DNA from: Primula veris
Lineage: Eukaryota > Streptophyta > Magnoliopsida > Ericales > Primulaceae
NCBI GenBank assembly: GCA_963682055.1
Contig: OY821744.1
Span: 27,380,967-27,444,966, forward strand
Length of the DNA: 64,000 nt
Direction: 5' to 3'
Position 1 is the stretch's first letter; each line of letters begins with the position of its first letter. Shown in pieces: positions 12,801 to 22,150 of the stretch. The notes below the pieces were generated by a model. The model was given only the letters and a program-made list of their open reading frames with translations. It was not told the origin of the DNA and searched no databases. A program made the translations under genes and the position numbers.

Positions 12801-12977
12801 AAACATATTGATCTAAGACACCATTTTATCAGAGAATTAGTTGAAGAAAAGAGTTTAATTTTAGAACATGTTTCAACTGAAAGACAATTAGCAGATATCT
12901 TCACAAAACCCCTTGATACAAACAAATTTGAATCTTTAAGAAGTGATATAGGGGTGTGTCACTATAGATCTAATTGA
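9840..12977 (+). pseudogene. Decayed copia Pol (protease, integrase, RT, RNase H)
   Basis: The domains appear in canonical Ty1/copia order. Protease WYFDSGCSKHMTG lies at about 9870. The GAG-pre-integrase HHCC region is at 10262-10400 (HKRLGHVN, CGDCAIGKQ). The integrase DDE core shows HIDLMGP, RSDHGTEF and VERKNRT. RT has LDIKSAFLNG and IYVDDIVFGS, and RNase H has CDADWVG, STAEAEYIA and CDNKSAIDLA. Breaks: a frameshift near 9990, TGA near 10164, TAA at 10752, TGA at 11172, TAA at 11811 and TAG near 11991. The reading resumes after each. The copy cannot make its own enzymes. Confidence 0.93.
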
Positions 12978-14533
12978 ATACTCTTGCTATGTATGTCTGT
13001 TTTGAGTATCTTTAATACAGTTTATTTCTAAGGTAAGTCTTGATTGAGCTATGAAGTTTTTTTTCTTGAAAAAGCCGCTATTTGGTGTCTCAAAAACAGA
13101 TGTGGGATAACTTGTCATAAAACCTCTCTGGTAATAGAGTTGCAAGCACAAAGTGCATTTTTTTTGCAGGTTGCAAGCTCAGTTGCAACCACAGTTGCAA
13201 CCCCAGTTGAAACCACATTCGTGAATTCAGAACAGATCAGTGATTGTCTAAAGATTGTCATGCTATCTATGATAAAAATCATAGTACACTACACCAATGA
13301 TATAACCAAGACAAACTCTTGATATTTTTGACATCACTTATACTCTTTCCTTGCTGAGGTCATCAATCTAGTTTTTGTGTAAAGGAAAAACAGATTTTCT
13401 CAATATAAGCTCTAAAGTCGTAGTTTTTATTAAAGATAGTCTATGATAAATATACCTTCTTGAGTAAATGGCTAGAATCTTGTTTTTCAAAATTCTATAT
13501 CTTTATATTATTGTTATCTTTATCTTGAAACTGGTCTATATTATCCTCAAAACTTCAACTTTCAAAATTCGAAAATTGGATAAATTTGTTTATACTTTGG
13601 AATGTATATCTAATTTGGTTGCTGAATCTAAGCATTTTTCTGTGTGATTGATCACAGTTTATATTTTCCTGAATTGTTAAAAAGGTATGGTTCTTATTTT
13701 TAGGAAATTTGTTTCAAAAATTTGATTTGAGTGTATCTTTTCTAATTGGAAATAGATTTGGGATAATATGCTATTAATACTAATTTCATTTTAATCCCAA
13801 AACTCTAAACACATCACAATTACTTTCTCTCTCTTTCTGAATTACAAAACCCTGGGTTCGCTGTAAACCCATTCTACCAAGTTCTAAGTCCAGTTGCAAC
13901 CCTACTTGAAACCATGTCTTCAAACTCTCCTAATACATCAAATCTCAACTACGAGGATGATAGCACTCTCAGAGACTTCATAAATCAATCCCAATCCAGT
14001 CCTGGTTCTAAGACTAAGGTAAGTGAGTCTTCTTCTCATAAGAAACATAAGTCTAAGAAACGTGCTCGCAGAAACTTACAAGAGATCATTAGAGATCAAC
14101 CTCTAAGAGAAAGGGCTCCTCACTCCAGAAGACCTCTTGATTAGTTTATCTGGGTTCTGCCAAATAGGGGGAGAAGAATGAAGTTTATGGTTGTTTTGTT
14201 TTTTTGCTTTTGTCTGTGTTCAAATTTCAAACTCTGTGTTTACTTTGTTTTTCAAATTATTCTATACTAAGACAATGTTGTGCCAGTATTTTTGGCTTTA
14301 TGAGTTCTTAATTCTGTTTATGTTTGGAATTTGAATATCCTCTGATGAATGGATATCTATTTATGCTTAAAAGATGCCTGCTATTCTAACTTGCAGGGGG
14401 AGCTCTAACAATTGTCACAAAAGCACTAAGAAACTTCATTCTGTAAATTTCTGTGTCTGGTAACAAAATTGCAGGTAGATTATCTGTTTATAAACTTAGG
14501 TTATTTGTCAAAACCAATGACAAAGAAGGAGAT
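12978..14533 (+). other. Copia element 1, region between pol and 3' LTR
   Basis: This 1.55-kb tail after pol ends in a purine-rich tract (CAAAGAAGGAGAT) next to the 3' LTR, the expected PPT. It holds four 12-bp GTTGCAACC-type repeats at 13169-13214, another pair at 13891-13912 and a 76-codon ORF (13914-14144). In SIRE-type copia elements this interval often carries an env-like frame. Confidence 0.75.
13914..14144 (+). CDS. Small basic Ser/Lys/Arg-rich ORF downstream of copia pol
   Basis: The frame is 76 codons, beginning MSSNSPNTSNLNYEDD and ending RAPHSRRPLD, with a strongly basic Lys/Arg middle (HKKHKSKKRARR) resembling a nuclear localisation signal. Unlike Gag and Pol of this element it has no internal stop. 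It sits where SIRE-lineage copia elements often place an env-like or accessory ORF, but is far shorter than such proteins and shows no signal peptide or membrane helix. It could be the N-terminal remnant of one, or chance. I do not recognise a family. Confidence 0.35.
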   Translation: MSSNSPNTSNLNYEDDSTLRDFINQSQSSPGSKTKVSESSSHKKHKSKKRARRNLQEIIRDQPLRERAPHSRRPLD

Positions 14534-15501
14534 TGTTAGGACCAGATTTCTGGCCCTTATACTATTTATTGTCTATTGGTTTGAACTAAATAATTCTAGT
14601 TGTTTGTTTAGGATTGAAACAGTTCTTGGTTTCAAGTGAGGTTGCAACCTCAGTTGCAACCACAGTTCCAACCTGCTGTTCTGCAGGATTCTGTTCAGTT
14701 CTTTAAATCTGCATTACTATTCTTTAATGATGATTATTTGTTTTAAGTATGCAGGATATATTCTCTTATGTTCTTAAAGATTAAGTTTATGTATATTGAG
14801 AATATTAAAGTGATAACAAAGATGTTTCCTAAAAGATATAAGGAGATTAGTTCTTAAAGATATGTTTATTTTAAACTAGGCAATCTAGATCTCTATTCTT
14901 ATGCAAATCTTTATCACTTGTTTCTATCTTTGTTCTTTATCAAAATCAGTATGATACGTTTAAGATTGAATGAAATATGGAGTTTATGTTTCATATATAT
15001 ATTAAGAACGATTTTATCTCTAAAAGATACTATCTTATATGTTTCCTTGTTTTAGAAAAAGACTAACTCCTATTTCCAAGCTAGTTATTAAACAGGTATT
15101 AACCTATGAAGATTGAGGTCAATCCTATGCTGAAGAATCTCGTGCAATATGGAAAGATTGAAGTCAATCAAAAAGAGTCAAAAGCAATCATCAAGATCTT
15201 GAAGAAAGAAATTGTTTTTACTCCTTTAAATAGTTTATAACTAAGCTTGTAAAAAGTGTATGTTCTAAACTATAAAGAACTCATTCTTGAGAGAATACAC
15301 AGAGAGCTTTAAAAGAAAAACAATGGTGGGATGCCATTGCTATGTTGAGTGATAGTTATAAGGTAGGAGCAATATAGAGATAGGCAGAAAAACCTAGAGG
15401 GAGTCTGAGAGTTTTTCATTAAGACTTGAATTCTATATTGTAAGCTTTTATAATATCATAATCTGGGTGAGTGCACCGGAGACGTAGGCTAGTTAGGTGA
15501 A
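14534..15501 (+). repeat. Copia element 1, 3' LTR (right end missing)
   Basis: Starts TGTTAGGACCAG and follows the 5' LTR closely until GGTGAACT at 15501, where minisatellite sequence takes over. The last roughly 150 bp of the LTR are missing, so there is no terminal CA and no target duplication. Confidence 0.9.
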
Positions 15502-16032
15502 CTTTTATGCATTATTTATGCAACTTTTATGCATTTTTATCGACCCGTATGCATTTTTTATTGACTCATATGCACTTTTTAAATTTTGATTTTTTTTTTC
15601 AAATTTTCTTGTTTTTTTTCGATTTTTTTTGAACAATTATCTTTTTTTTTGTGGAAAAACTATTTTTCTGTAAAAACATTTTATTTTTGTGAAAAAGTAT
15701 ATTTTTTTGTGTGAAAAAACTATTTTTTTGTGTGAAAAAACTAATTGTTTTGTGAAAGAAGCTATTTTTTTTATATGAAAAAAGTAAGTTTATTTTTATT
15801 TTTATGCATTTCTCCTAATTTTTGTTATTTGGAAAATATTGTTAATTTTTTCATATGTATTTTTTTTTATAGATTTTTAGAGAGAGAAATGATAATTTCT
15901 ATGTTATGATAATGACAATTTTGTAAATTGGTTGAATTTTAAAAAAGAATGTGACTTATTGAGGATGAAAACATTGAACTGTGACCTTTTAGGGATAAAC
16001 TATCAGAAGTGTGACTTTTAGAGAATTAGCCC
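15502..16032. repeat. Minisatellite remnant and AT-rich right end of host element
   Basis: 15502-15575 repeats the TTTATGCA / GACCCGTATGCA boxes of the 5.1-6.6 kb array. T-rich sequence follows, with repeated GTGTGAAAAAACTATTTTTT motifs (15640-15780). It then ends with GTGACTTTTAGAGAATTAGC CCG, which resembles the right end of the element ending near 22806 (TATAGGGAATTACCCG). I infer both are members of one family of AT-rich elements. Confidence 0.55.
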
Positions 16033-16146
16033 GATTTTTTAGTCTGCCTAAAACATCTTCTCAACTAATAGTAAATTAATTCTATTATCAACTTTTAAAG
16101 ACATGTTTGTTTGTAGGATATTATAACAGGGCATAGTTTATAACTA

Positions 16147-16710
16147 CAGTAAAACCTCTATAAATTAATATAGTTGGGACAATAGAAATTTATTAATTTA
16201 GAGACCTATTAATGAATAGATAAATTTAGCATTTATTAATTTAAATAGGTTTTTTTATTGATTCAATAAATATATTCGTTAATACAAACATAAAACTCAT
16301 ATATATTACTAATATTACTCGTTAAACTCGTTAGTGAAGTCTAATATACTACTTTAATCACTAATATATAAATTTTATTGCATGTTAAATCACCGTGTAT
16401 AAAACTAAGAAAATACATTAATAAATTAAACTAGGTATGAACTTCAAGTATATTTAAATTTTAAAGTAAATCAAATGAATATAAAGTCGTATTTCACTAA
16501 ATCATTCTGATAATGTTTGTCATTTTGAACAATTATTATTTATGATTTTGCGGGGACCAAATATTTATATAAGATTTTTCAATTTTATTTTATTTTATTA
16601 ATTTATCGAAATTAGTCATTTTTTACATTGGCCCAAGTCGGGACCAGAGAGAAATATTATTTTAGAGAGATTATTAATTTACAGGCTATTAATTTATACA
16701 TGTTCTACTG
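16147..16710. mobile_element. pogo/Emigrant-like MITE
   Basis: The left end is CAGTAAAACC TCTATAAATTAATA and the reverse complement of the right end is CAGTAGAACA TGTATAAATTAATA: a 24-bp TIR with 20 matches. The dinucleotide TA flanks both sides (16145-16146 and 16711-16712), the target duplication of Tc1/mariner-pogo elements. The sequence is AT-rich with no coding capacity, 564 bp long. The TIR matches what I recall of the plant Emigrant family. Confidence 0.88.
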
Positions 16711-16712
16711 TA

Positions 16713-17330
16713 GTGTTATTAGTGGAATATCACCATATATGTGATATTAGTTATACCTACTTATTAGCATAAATTATAGTATAATTAGTACTATCACTAA
16801 TGTAAAATCAAATGCAATTTGTGTAAACAAACAAGTTATAAAATGAATCTTACGGTACTAACAATCCTATAACAGCTCTTATAATTTATACGTAGACACC
16901 ATGGCCCATTTTAAAAATAAAAGTTTATTATGAGTATGAACTGAATGAGTTTTTTCATGTAAACTTCTCAGATTATAAATAAAGCGTATTTTAAAGAGTG
17001 AGATATGAATGTTGTAAGGGGTGAAGCGGTGAACCAAGTTCTGTAAAAGATTTCATTCGTGCTTTAAACTGTAAGTTATTCTCTAACTGGTTCCTTTTTT
17101 ATTGTACAGTGTCTAAAATGTGAAGTTGGGAAGTAAAGTTTAGAGATTGTTAAATTTTCTTGGTGATTATCACTTTTGTTAAAGTTATCACGTACAGGAT
17201 AATTTAGAGAATAACCATGAAAACTGAACTTTTTATTCATTGCAAATGTAGAAACATAAACTAAAAGAAAATCACATAAAGTGACAACTCACAATTTAAA
17301 ACAAATGGTACAACAAGCAAACCAAATACA
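16713..17330. other. AT-rich spacer, nothing recognised
   Basis: No open frame, repeat or terminus was supported here. The right part will be the 3' flank or 3' UTR of the minus-strand gene that ends at 17426. Confidence 0.5.
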
Positions 17331-17425
17331 ACTTTATTACACACCCAAGCAGTTCACACTTGTACTATAGTTGCTTCTCCTTTTTTTTTCTCTCCAGAGA
17401 ATCTGAAATCTGGGGCTTAATTGGT

Positions 17426-17929
17426 TCACCAAAAAACTCCACCTTTCTTCCTGCCACTTTCGAAAACATCATAACCATTATTGGTAAAAACAATGGTCAC
17501 AGATGCCTCGGAGTGGTTAATAGCAGGTGTCATGTCTCGAATATCTTCCTCCATTGGTCCTTGATAGAAGGACGCTAACCAATCTCCCTCAAGATCTTTT
17601 ATTATAACTTTAGATTTCTTATTGACTACTGTATTGTAATATTCGATTTCATACTTATGGGCATAACTCCAGAGTGGAAGAAAACCTGTGCAATGACTTG
17701 CTTCAGATTTTCCTGCATCAATGTCTCCTGAATTATCCAGATATGGGTTATAATAGTGTAGTTGATGGTCGCTGTTGTTGGTAATACCTGAAACATAAAT
17801 CCACCCATAATTGGAGAATATTGATCTCAGCTCCTCATCGGATTTGTTGATGGTGTCTGGTCAGAGTCGCCGGATGGTAGCCAGCTTTTCGTCGTCATCA
17901 CCAGGTCGTTCACGACAAATTCCAGCCAT
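17426..17929 (-). pseudogene. Unrecognised small plant gene, paralog of 63001-63444, one nonsense codon
   Basis: Reading minus from the ATG at 17929 gives 168 codons (start MAGICRERPGDDDEK, end GRKKGGVFW) with a single in-frame TGA at codon 23 (17863-17861). From residue 38 it aligns with the intact protein at 63001. Shared are YGWI at 41-44, an I.NN motif, an NP pair, GDI..GKS (GEI..GKS in the paralog), C.G.LP, YEI.Y.N, D....W.ASF and NGY.V.E. No other lesion is visible, so inactivation is recent, or the TGA is bypassed in some way I cannot see. A possible 45-bp GT-AG interval over the stop is too short for a normal plant intron. A TATA block lies at 18031-18040 and a minus-strand AATAAA at 17338-17333. 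The first 37 residues have no counterpart in the intact paralog. I do not recognise the family. Confidence 0.8.
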
Positions 17930-18004
17930 TTGTGTTTCTTAAAATATAAGTAACTGTAGTGCAGCAAGTTCGGGAAATCCGTAGAATAGTAAATTTGCTG
18001 CTGT

Positions 18005-18040
18005 GTGGATAAAGGATGCGGACTTTGAGCCTTTTTATAG
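18005..18040 (-). promoter_or_regulatory. TATA box and conserved start-site block of the minus-strand gene
   Basis: On the minus strand CTATAAAAAGGCTC (18040-18027) is followed by GCATCCTTTATCCACACAG (18019-18001), about 75 bp before the ATG at 17929. The intact paralog has TATATATAGACTC and then GCATCCTTTATCCGCACAG at the same spacing. Conservation of this core while the nearby 5' UTR differs suggests that it matters for transcription start. Confidence 0.7.
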
Positions 18041-18064
18041 AGATGAGAGGAGAGTTGGTAGGTG

Positions 18065-18740
18065 ATTATTCATTAAAACAGATTAAATAGTAAGTCTTTT
18101 AATAACATAAAAAAACGACTTCAGGTTTTGTATCACATTGAAATTTATATTAATAAAACGACTCCACTGACTTCCCTATGGGTTGGCCCTGAGGGGGTGG
18201 TGTGACTTCACTGGACCTCACGGTTTCGGCGAATCTTTCAGGACACCACGACGCTGACAAAAAAAATTAAATATGTATAAAAAAACTATATATGTAAATA
18301 TATGCTATAAAAAAAATTACAAGCGAGTGAAAGAGCATATTTATTTTTTTATTAATGTTTTTTTTTTTGTTTGAGAGTTAATTTCATACTCAAACGACAA
18401 TAGAAAAAAAGGCCTCAATCTTTTTTGCCACCGGGAAACAAAAATCTCAGGGACCGCCCCTGCCATCAGACGAGACCAAACTCCGGCTAGGGTTTTCGAT
18501 GACTACTTATACATACGTCTATTTGAACTAAGATTTTGGAGGCATTAGCTATAGAAAAAATTACCAAAAGAAAAGACATATTTGTCATTGGACCGGAATT
18601 TATTATTATAACTCTAAAAGTACAGTTGGTACACCCTATTCAACATTAAATATTTATCGAAATATCTTAATCATGAAGAAGTAATTGTAGACTTTTTCAA
18701 CTGATGTTTCAAATTTTCAGTAAATTAACTTGATAGTAAC
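18065..18740. other. AT-rich spacer with possible hAT-like ends
   Basis: Two short G/C-rich stretches read like right-hand hAT termini (GGGTTGGCCCTG ending near 18193 and GGGACCGCCCCTG ending near 18463). They point the same way and no matching left terminus was found, so I do not call an element. There is no coding signal. Confidence 0.35.
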
Positions 18741-19824
18741 ATATGCCTAATAAACCATTGCTAACTCTGGTGGAAAATGGGTATTACTCATGGACTTAAA
18801 TTTCAAATTATTTGGAAGGATATTTGTGATCTTATGAATTTAATTGTCTATGACTTGTATCATGTCATGTACATAGAGCAAAATCAAGTAGCGGATGGTC
18901 TAGCAAAGATGGGGGGGGCTAATGGTTCGGACATGGTTATTTATTATCCTATAGCTTTGCCTGGTAATTTGTATGTGACGTCCTATAAGTTAGATAAAAA
19001 AGAAACCCCTTGTTTTAGGGGCAAAACTTTTTGTTCTTAACTTGTAATTTGGTTACGGTTTACTTTTTTGCTGATGAGGATTATTCTGAAGCTCTTGGGT
19101 GGGTTGTGCATCTTTTTAAATGCTTGCTGGTGCATTTGGTCCCTCTATTCTTACTGATTATGCTTTTCGGCCTTATCATTTTGTGCTTATGATGAGCTTA
19201 TTCTGAAGCCAAAATCAAATTAGTGCCTGCTTAACTTTTTGCTTATTCAGGCTTTAGAATTTTGCATGAAGTGTTTATGGGCGCTATGGTTGACCCCTTG
19301 GAAGATAGCTACTGTGTTTGGTGCAGCATACTCACATTGCTGATAGAAAGACTTGTTTTCAAGAGAAAGTTTCATACTTGATGTATAAATATATCTTTAT
19401 GAGTCGTATTTAATTTTTTGGTTTTATTTCAACTTTTGGATAGGCTAGTTTGTATTGCTTCAATTTTGAGGTTTTTGGGGTTTGTCTCAATTGCAAACCT
19501 ATGTTGCGCTGAAATTGGTTTTGGTTGTCACATAATGCTCATTTGATCGGGAGTTATAAGGGTGTGTTTGGATAGGGGTTATAAGGAGAAATGTAGCATT
19601 AAGTGAGTTCATTTCCAACTTCAGTGCACGTGTGGTTTAAAAGTTGAGACGAGCTTCTTTTTATCCTCTTTATTGTACGCCTAGGACTCATTGTAGATCT
19701 CTTTTGAGGGTGGCAAGTTATCGTGTTTCTTTATCGGTTCTACTGCTTCTATATGGGGGTTGTCCCATTGTACACTTGGTTTCAACTTTTCTAATAAAAT
19801 GAGTCATTTACTTAAAAAAAAAAA
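18740..19824 (+). mobile_element. 5'-truncated LINE fragment with RNase H tail and poly(A)
   Basis: The plus-strand frame 18777-19040 ends with a plant-LINE RNase H signature (YIEQNQVADGLAKMG), and about 800 bp of 3' UTR-like sequence leads to an A-tract at 19814-19824. Extreme 5' truncation with a retained tail is the usual state of LINE copies. It differs from the LINE at 51346-56117 (REANSCADLLANLG). The 5' edge is approximate and I could not find a target duplication. Confidence 0.72.
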
Positions 19825-20091
19825 CTGCACAATTGAGATTGGCTCTTTTCACGCTACTTTAGAAACATATACAACTTAATCGACTTAAATTAATATATTA
19901 GTTGTTTTGATTGATTAGAGCATTCTCAAATCTCAAGTCTTAACTAGTCTTTAAATTTCTCTCTCTAGATATGTCTTATATATATATAGTATGAATTTGA
20001 AATAATTTCTTAATTAGCCACTAATTTTAAGTGGTGCACAACAGTCCTATATATAAATTTGTTATACATGTATAGAAAAACTTTTTTTTTT

Positions 20092-20290
20092 CCTGACTTT
20101 TTCTTTATATTCATCATCACCCAAATATTCAAATAACTACCTTTTAACATTTTGAACTATTTGAATTCTTTACTTTCTAATATTAAAAGCCAAAGAAAAA
20201 ATGTTTTATTTCAAGCTCATCACCAAATTATATAAAAACACACAAGCAAAAAAATGTGAACCTTAAAATGATCAAAACAGACAAACAATT
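20092..20290. repeat. Block R1, copy a
   Basis: Matches 23817-24030 over about 200 bp (for example CATTTTGAACTATTTGAA and AGCTCATCACCAAA, with GATCAAAACAGACAAACAAT near the end). Together with block R2 (20618-20735), it marks one copy of a local duplication; in the other copy R1 and R2 are separated by copia element 2. Confidence 0.8.
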
Positions 20291-20450
20291 AATATTAAAA
20301 TCCAATTTTTTTTTTTTTTTAACAAACCAACTTTTATTAGAAATTAATAGTCTTACAATACTGTGGAAAGCGATAAATTACAACCGGAAACCGGTAATCA
20401 ACCCAATTACAAAACTGAAGAAATGTGTTTTAAAAGAAACTTTATTTTAA
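20291..20450 (-). mobile_element. Possible LINE 3' end (poly-T start)
   Basis: A tract of about 14 T followed by AACAAACCAACTTTTATTAG reads on the minus strand as a short 3' UTR with AATAAAAG and a poly(A) tail. It interrupts block R1 relative to the copy at 23.8 kb. No coding sequence or target duplication was found. Confidence 0.45.
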
Positions 20451-20617
20451 AAAAGTATTCTTGATACTACTCTCACCTCTTATCATATCCATTTAAGATT
20501 TTATCATATCAATCAACAATCTAAAAGCAGAAGAATGAAAGAAGTGATATGATATGTTTTTTCATTAAAGAAGCTTTTTACACGACTTTTAAGAGATGTT
20601 GTTCATGTATGTTGTTG

Positions 20618-20735
20618 TATATGCTATATAAGTAGAATAATGCATATGATTCTTGCAAGTGTGATCAAAACAATTATTTATTTTTCTATTATACAATATT
20701 TGATACATTAATAAATCACCTACATTAATAAACAT
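20618..20735. repeat. Block R2, copy a
   Basis: Closely matches 29503-29615 (shared text includes CATATGATTCTTGCAAGTGT and TTTGATACATTAATAAATCA). The second copy begins exactly where copia element 2 ends, so it is the far flank of that insertion or deletion. Confidence 0.82.
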
Positions 20736-21359
20736 TTAAAGTACATGCGTTGGTTAATTTACTGCTGACTTGCTTATTTAAAATGAACATGTAAGATAGC
20801 TCATATATCCCCTTGGATTAATACCTCATAGGTAACACTTTTGAACTTTAATTCCCACTAGTACCTATTATTATAATTTGCTTTCCTCTTAGGTACCACT
20901 TTTTCATACTATACAAATTAAAAAAAATCTAATTTTATAAAAAAAACAGAAAATATCTCTCCCTCTCTTCGTCATAAATGAAAAAAATCATAAAAAAATT
21001 ATAAAAAATAAATAAATAAAAAATCACAAAAAAATCACAAAAAATTATAAAAAATCACAAAAATTATAAAAAATCACAAAAAATTATAAAAAATAAAAAA
21101 AATCACTAAAAAATGAAAATATCATTAAAAATGTCAATATACCACTTTTTACACCGAAAAAGCGTTTTTTCATAAAAAAAAAAAGCACTTTTTCATAAAA
21201 AAGACACTTTTTCATAAAAAAGACACTTTTTCATAAAAAAAACACTTTTTAATCAAAAAGTGAATTTTATGATTTAACTCTCGTTTGACTCATTTCAATG
21301 CTTGTTAAAGTTTGAACTGACTTTTTAGAAACTAATTTTAGTAACTAATTTTATATCCG

Positions 21360-21440
21360 TAAGCTCAAATTGATAAGAGTGCTTGCACCAAACACCAATG
21401 TTCAAGATGTTGGTGGTTCGAATCCACCCAGTTTTTTTTA
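21360..21440 (+). repeat. tRNA-like SINE fragment
   Basis: A perfect B box GGTTCGAATCC at 21415-21425 is preceded by an A-box-like TGATAAGAGTGC at 21371-21382 and followed by a T-run. This is the promoter layout of a tRNA-derived SINE, not a foldable tRNA gene; the cloverleaf arms are not present. Confidence 0.55.
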
Positions 21441-21449
21441 ACTTTAAAG

Positions 21450-22150
21450 TAAAATATATGCACTTTTTGAGCTAGACTATATGCACTTTTATTAAATTTT
21501 ATGCACTTTTGACTGTATTAGATACACTTTCGACTGAACTAGATGCACTTTCAGCTGAACTATATGCACTTTCAGCTGAACCAGATGCACTTTTAGCTGA
21601 ACCAGATGCACCTTTTGCAGAACTATATGCATTTTTATTGAACTAGATGTACTTTTGGCTTAACCATATGCACTTTCAGCCGAACCATATGCACTTTCAG
21701 CAAAAGCAGATGCACTTTTAGCTGAATGAGATGCATTTTTGACAGAAGTATATGCATTTTTATTGAACTATATGCACTTTCGACTGGACTATATTCATTT
21801 TCGACTAAACTATATGCACTTTTGATTTAACTATATGTACTTTTGATTAAATTAGAAGCATTTTAAGCTGAACCAAATGTATTTTCAGCTGAACTAGATG
21901 CACTTTTAGCTGAACTATATACATACTCACTTTTATTGAACTATATTTACTTTTGACTGAATTGTATGCACTTTCAACGGAACTAGATGTACTTTCAGCT
22001 GAATTAAATGCAATTTCGACTCAATTTTATACACTTTTGACTAACTATATGCACTTTCGACTGAACTATATGCACTTTTATTGAACTATATATGTTTTTG
22101 ACTAAATTATACGTACTTTCAACTGAACTAGATGCACTTTCAGCTCATCT
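21450..22150. repeat. 21-bp minisatellite, TGAACTAGATGCACTTTCAGC type
   Basis: About thirty degenerate units of roughly 21 bp, each with ATGCACTTT and a (G/C)ACTGAACTA or GCTGAACCA spacer. The core ATGCACTTTT is shared with the 5.1-6.6 kb array although the spacers differ. Confidence 0.88.

Noticed and set aside
13044..13322. 92-codon ORF after copia pol
   Set aside because: It spans 12-bp repeats in the element tail, has no conserved feature and starts in a poor context.
17626..17808. Minus-strand 60-codon ORF (MGGFMFQVL)
   Set aside because: It lies in the wrong frame within the paralog described at 17426-17929, where the alternative frame aligns with the intact protein.
17861..17863. Programmed readthrough or a 45-bp intron over the TGA
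   Set aside because: The TGA CCA context is not a known strong readthrough signal and the GT-AG interval is below normal plant intron size.
18176..18464. A hAT element between two G/C-rich termini
   Set aside because: Both termini point the same way and no flanking duplication was found.
21360..21440. A functional tRNA gene
   Set aside because: The B box is good but acceptor, D and anticodon stems cannot be drawn; a SINE fragment fits better.
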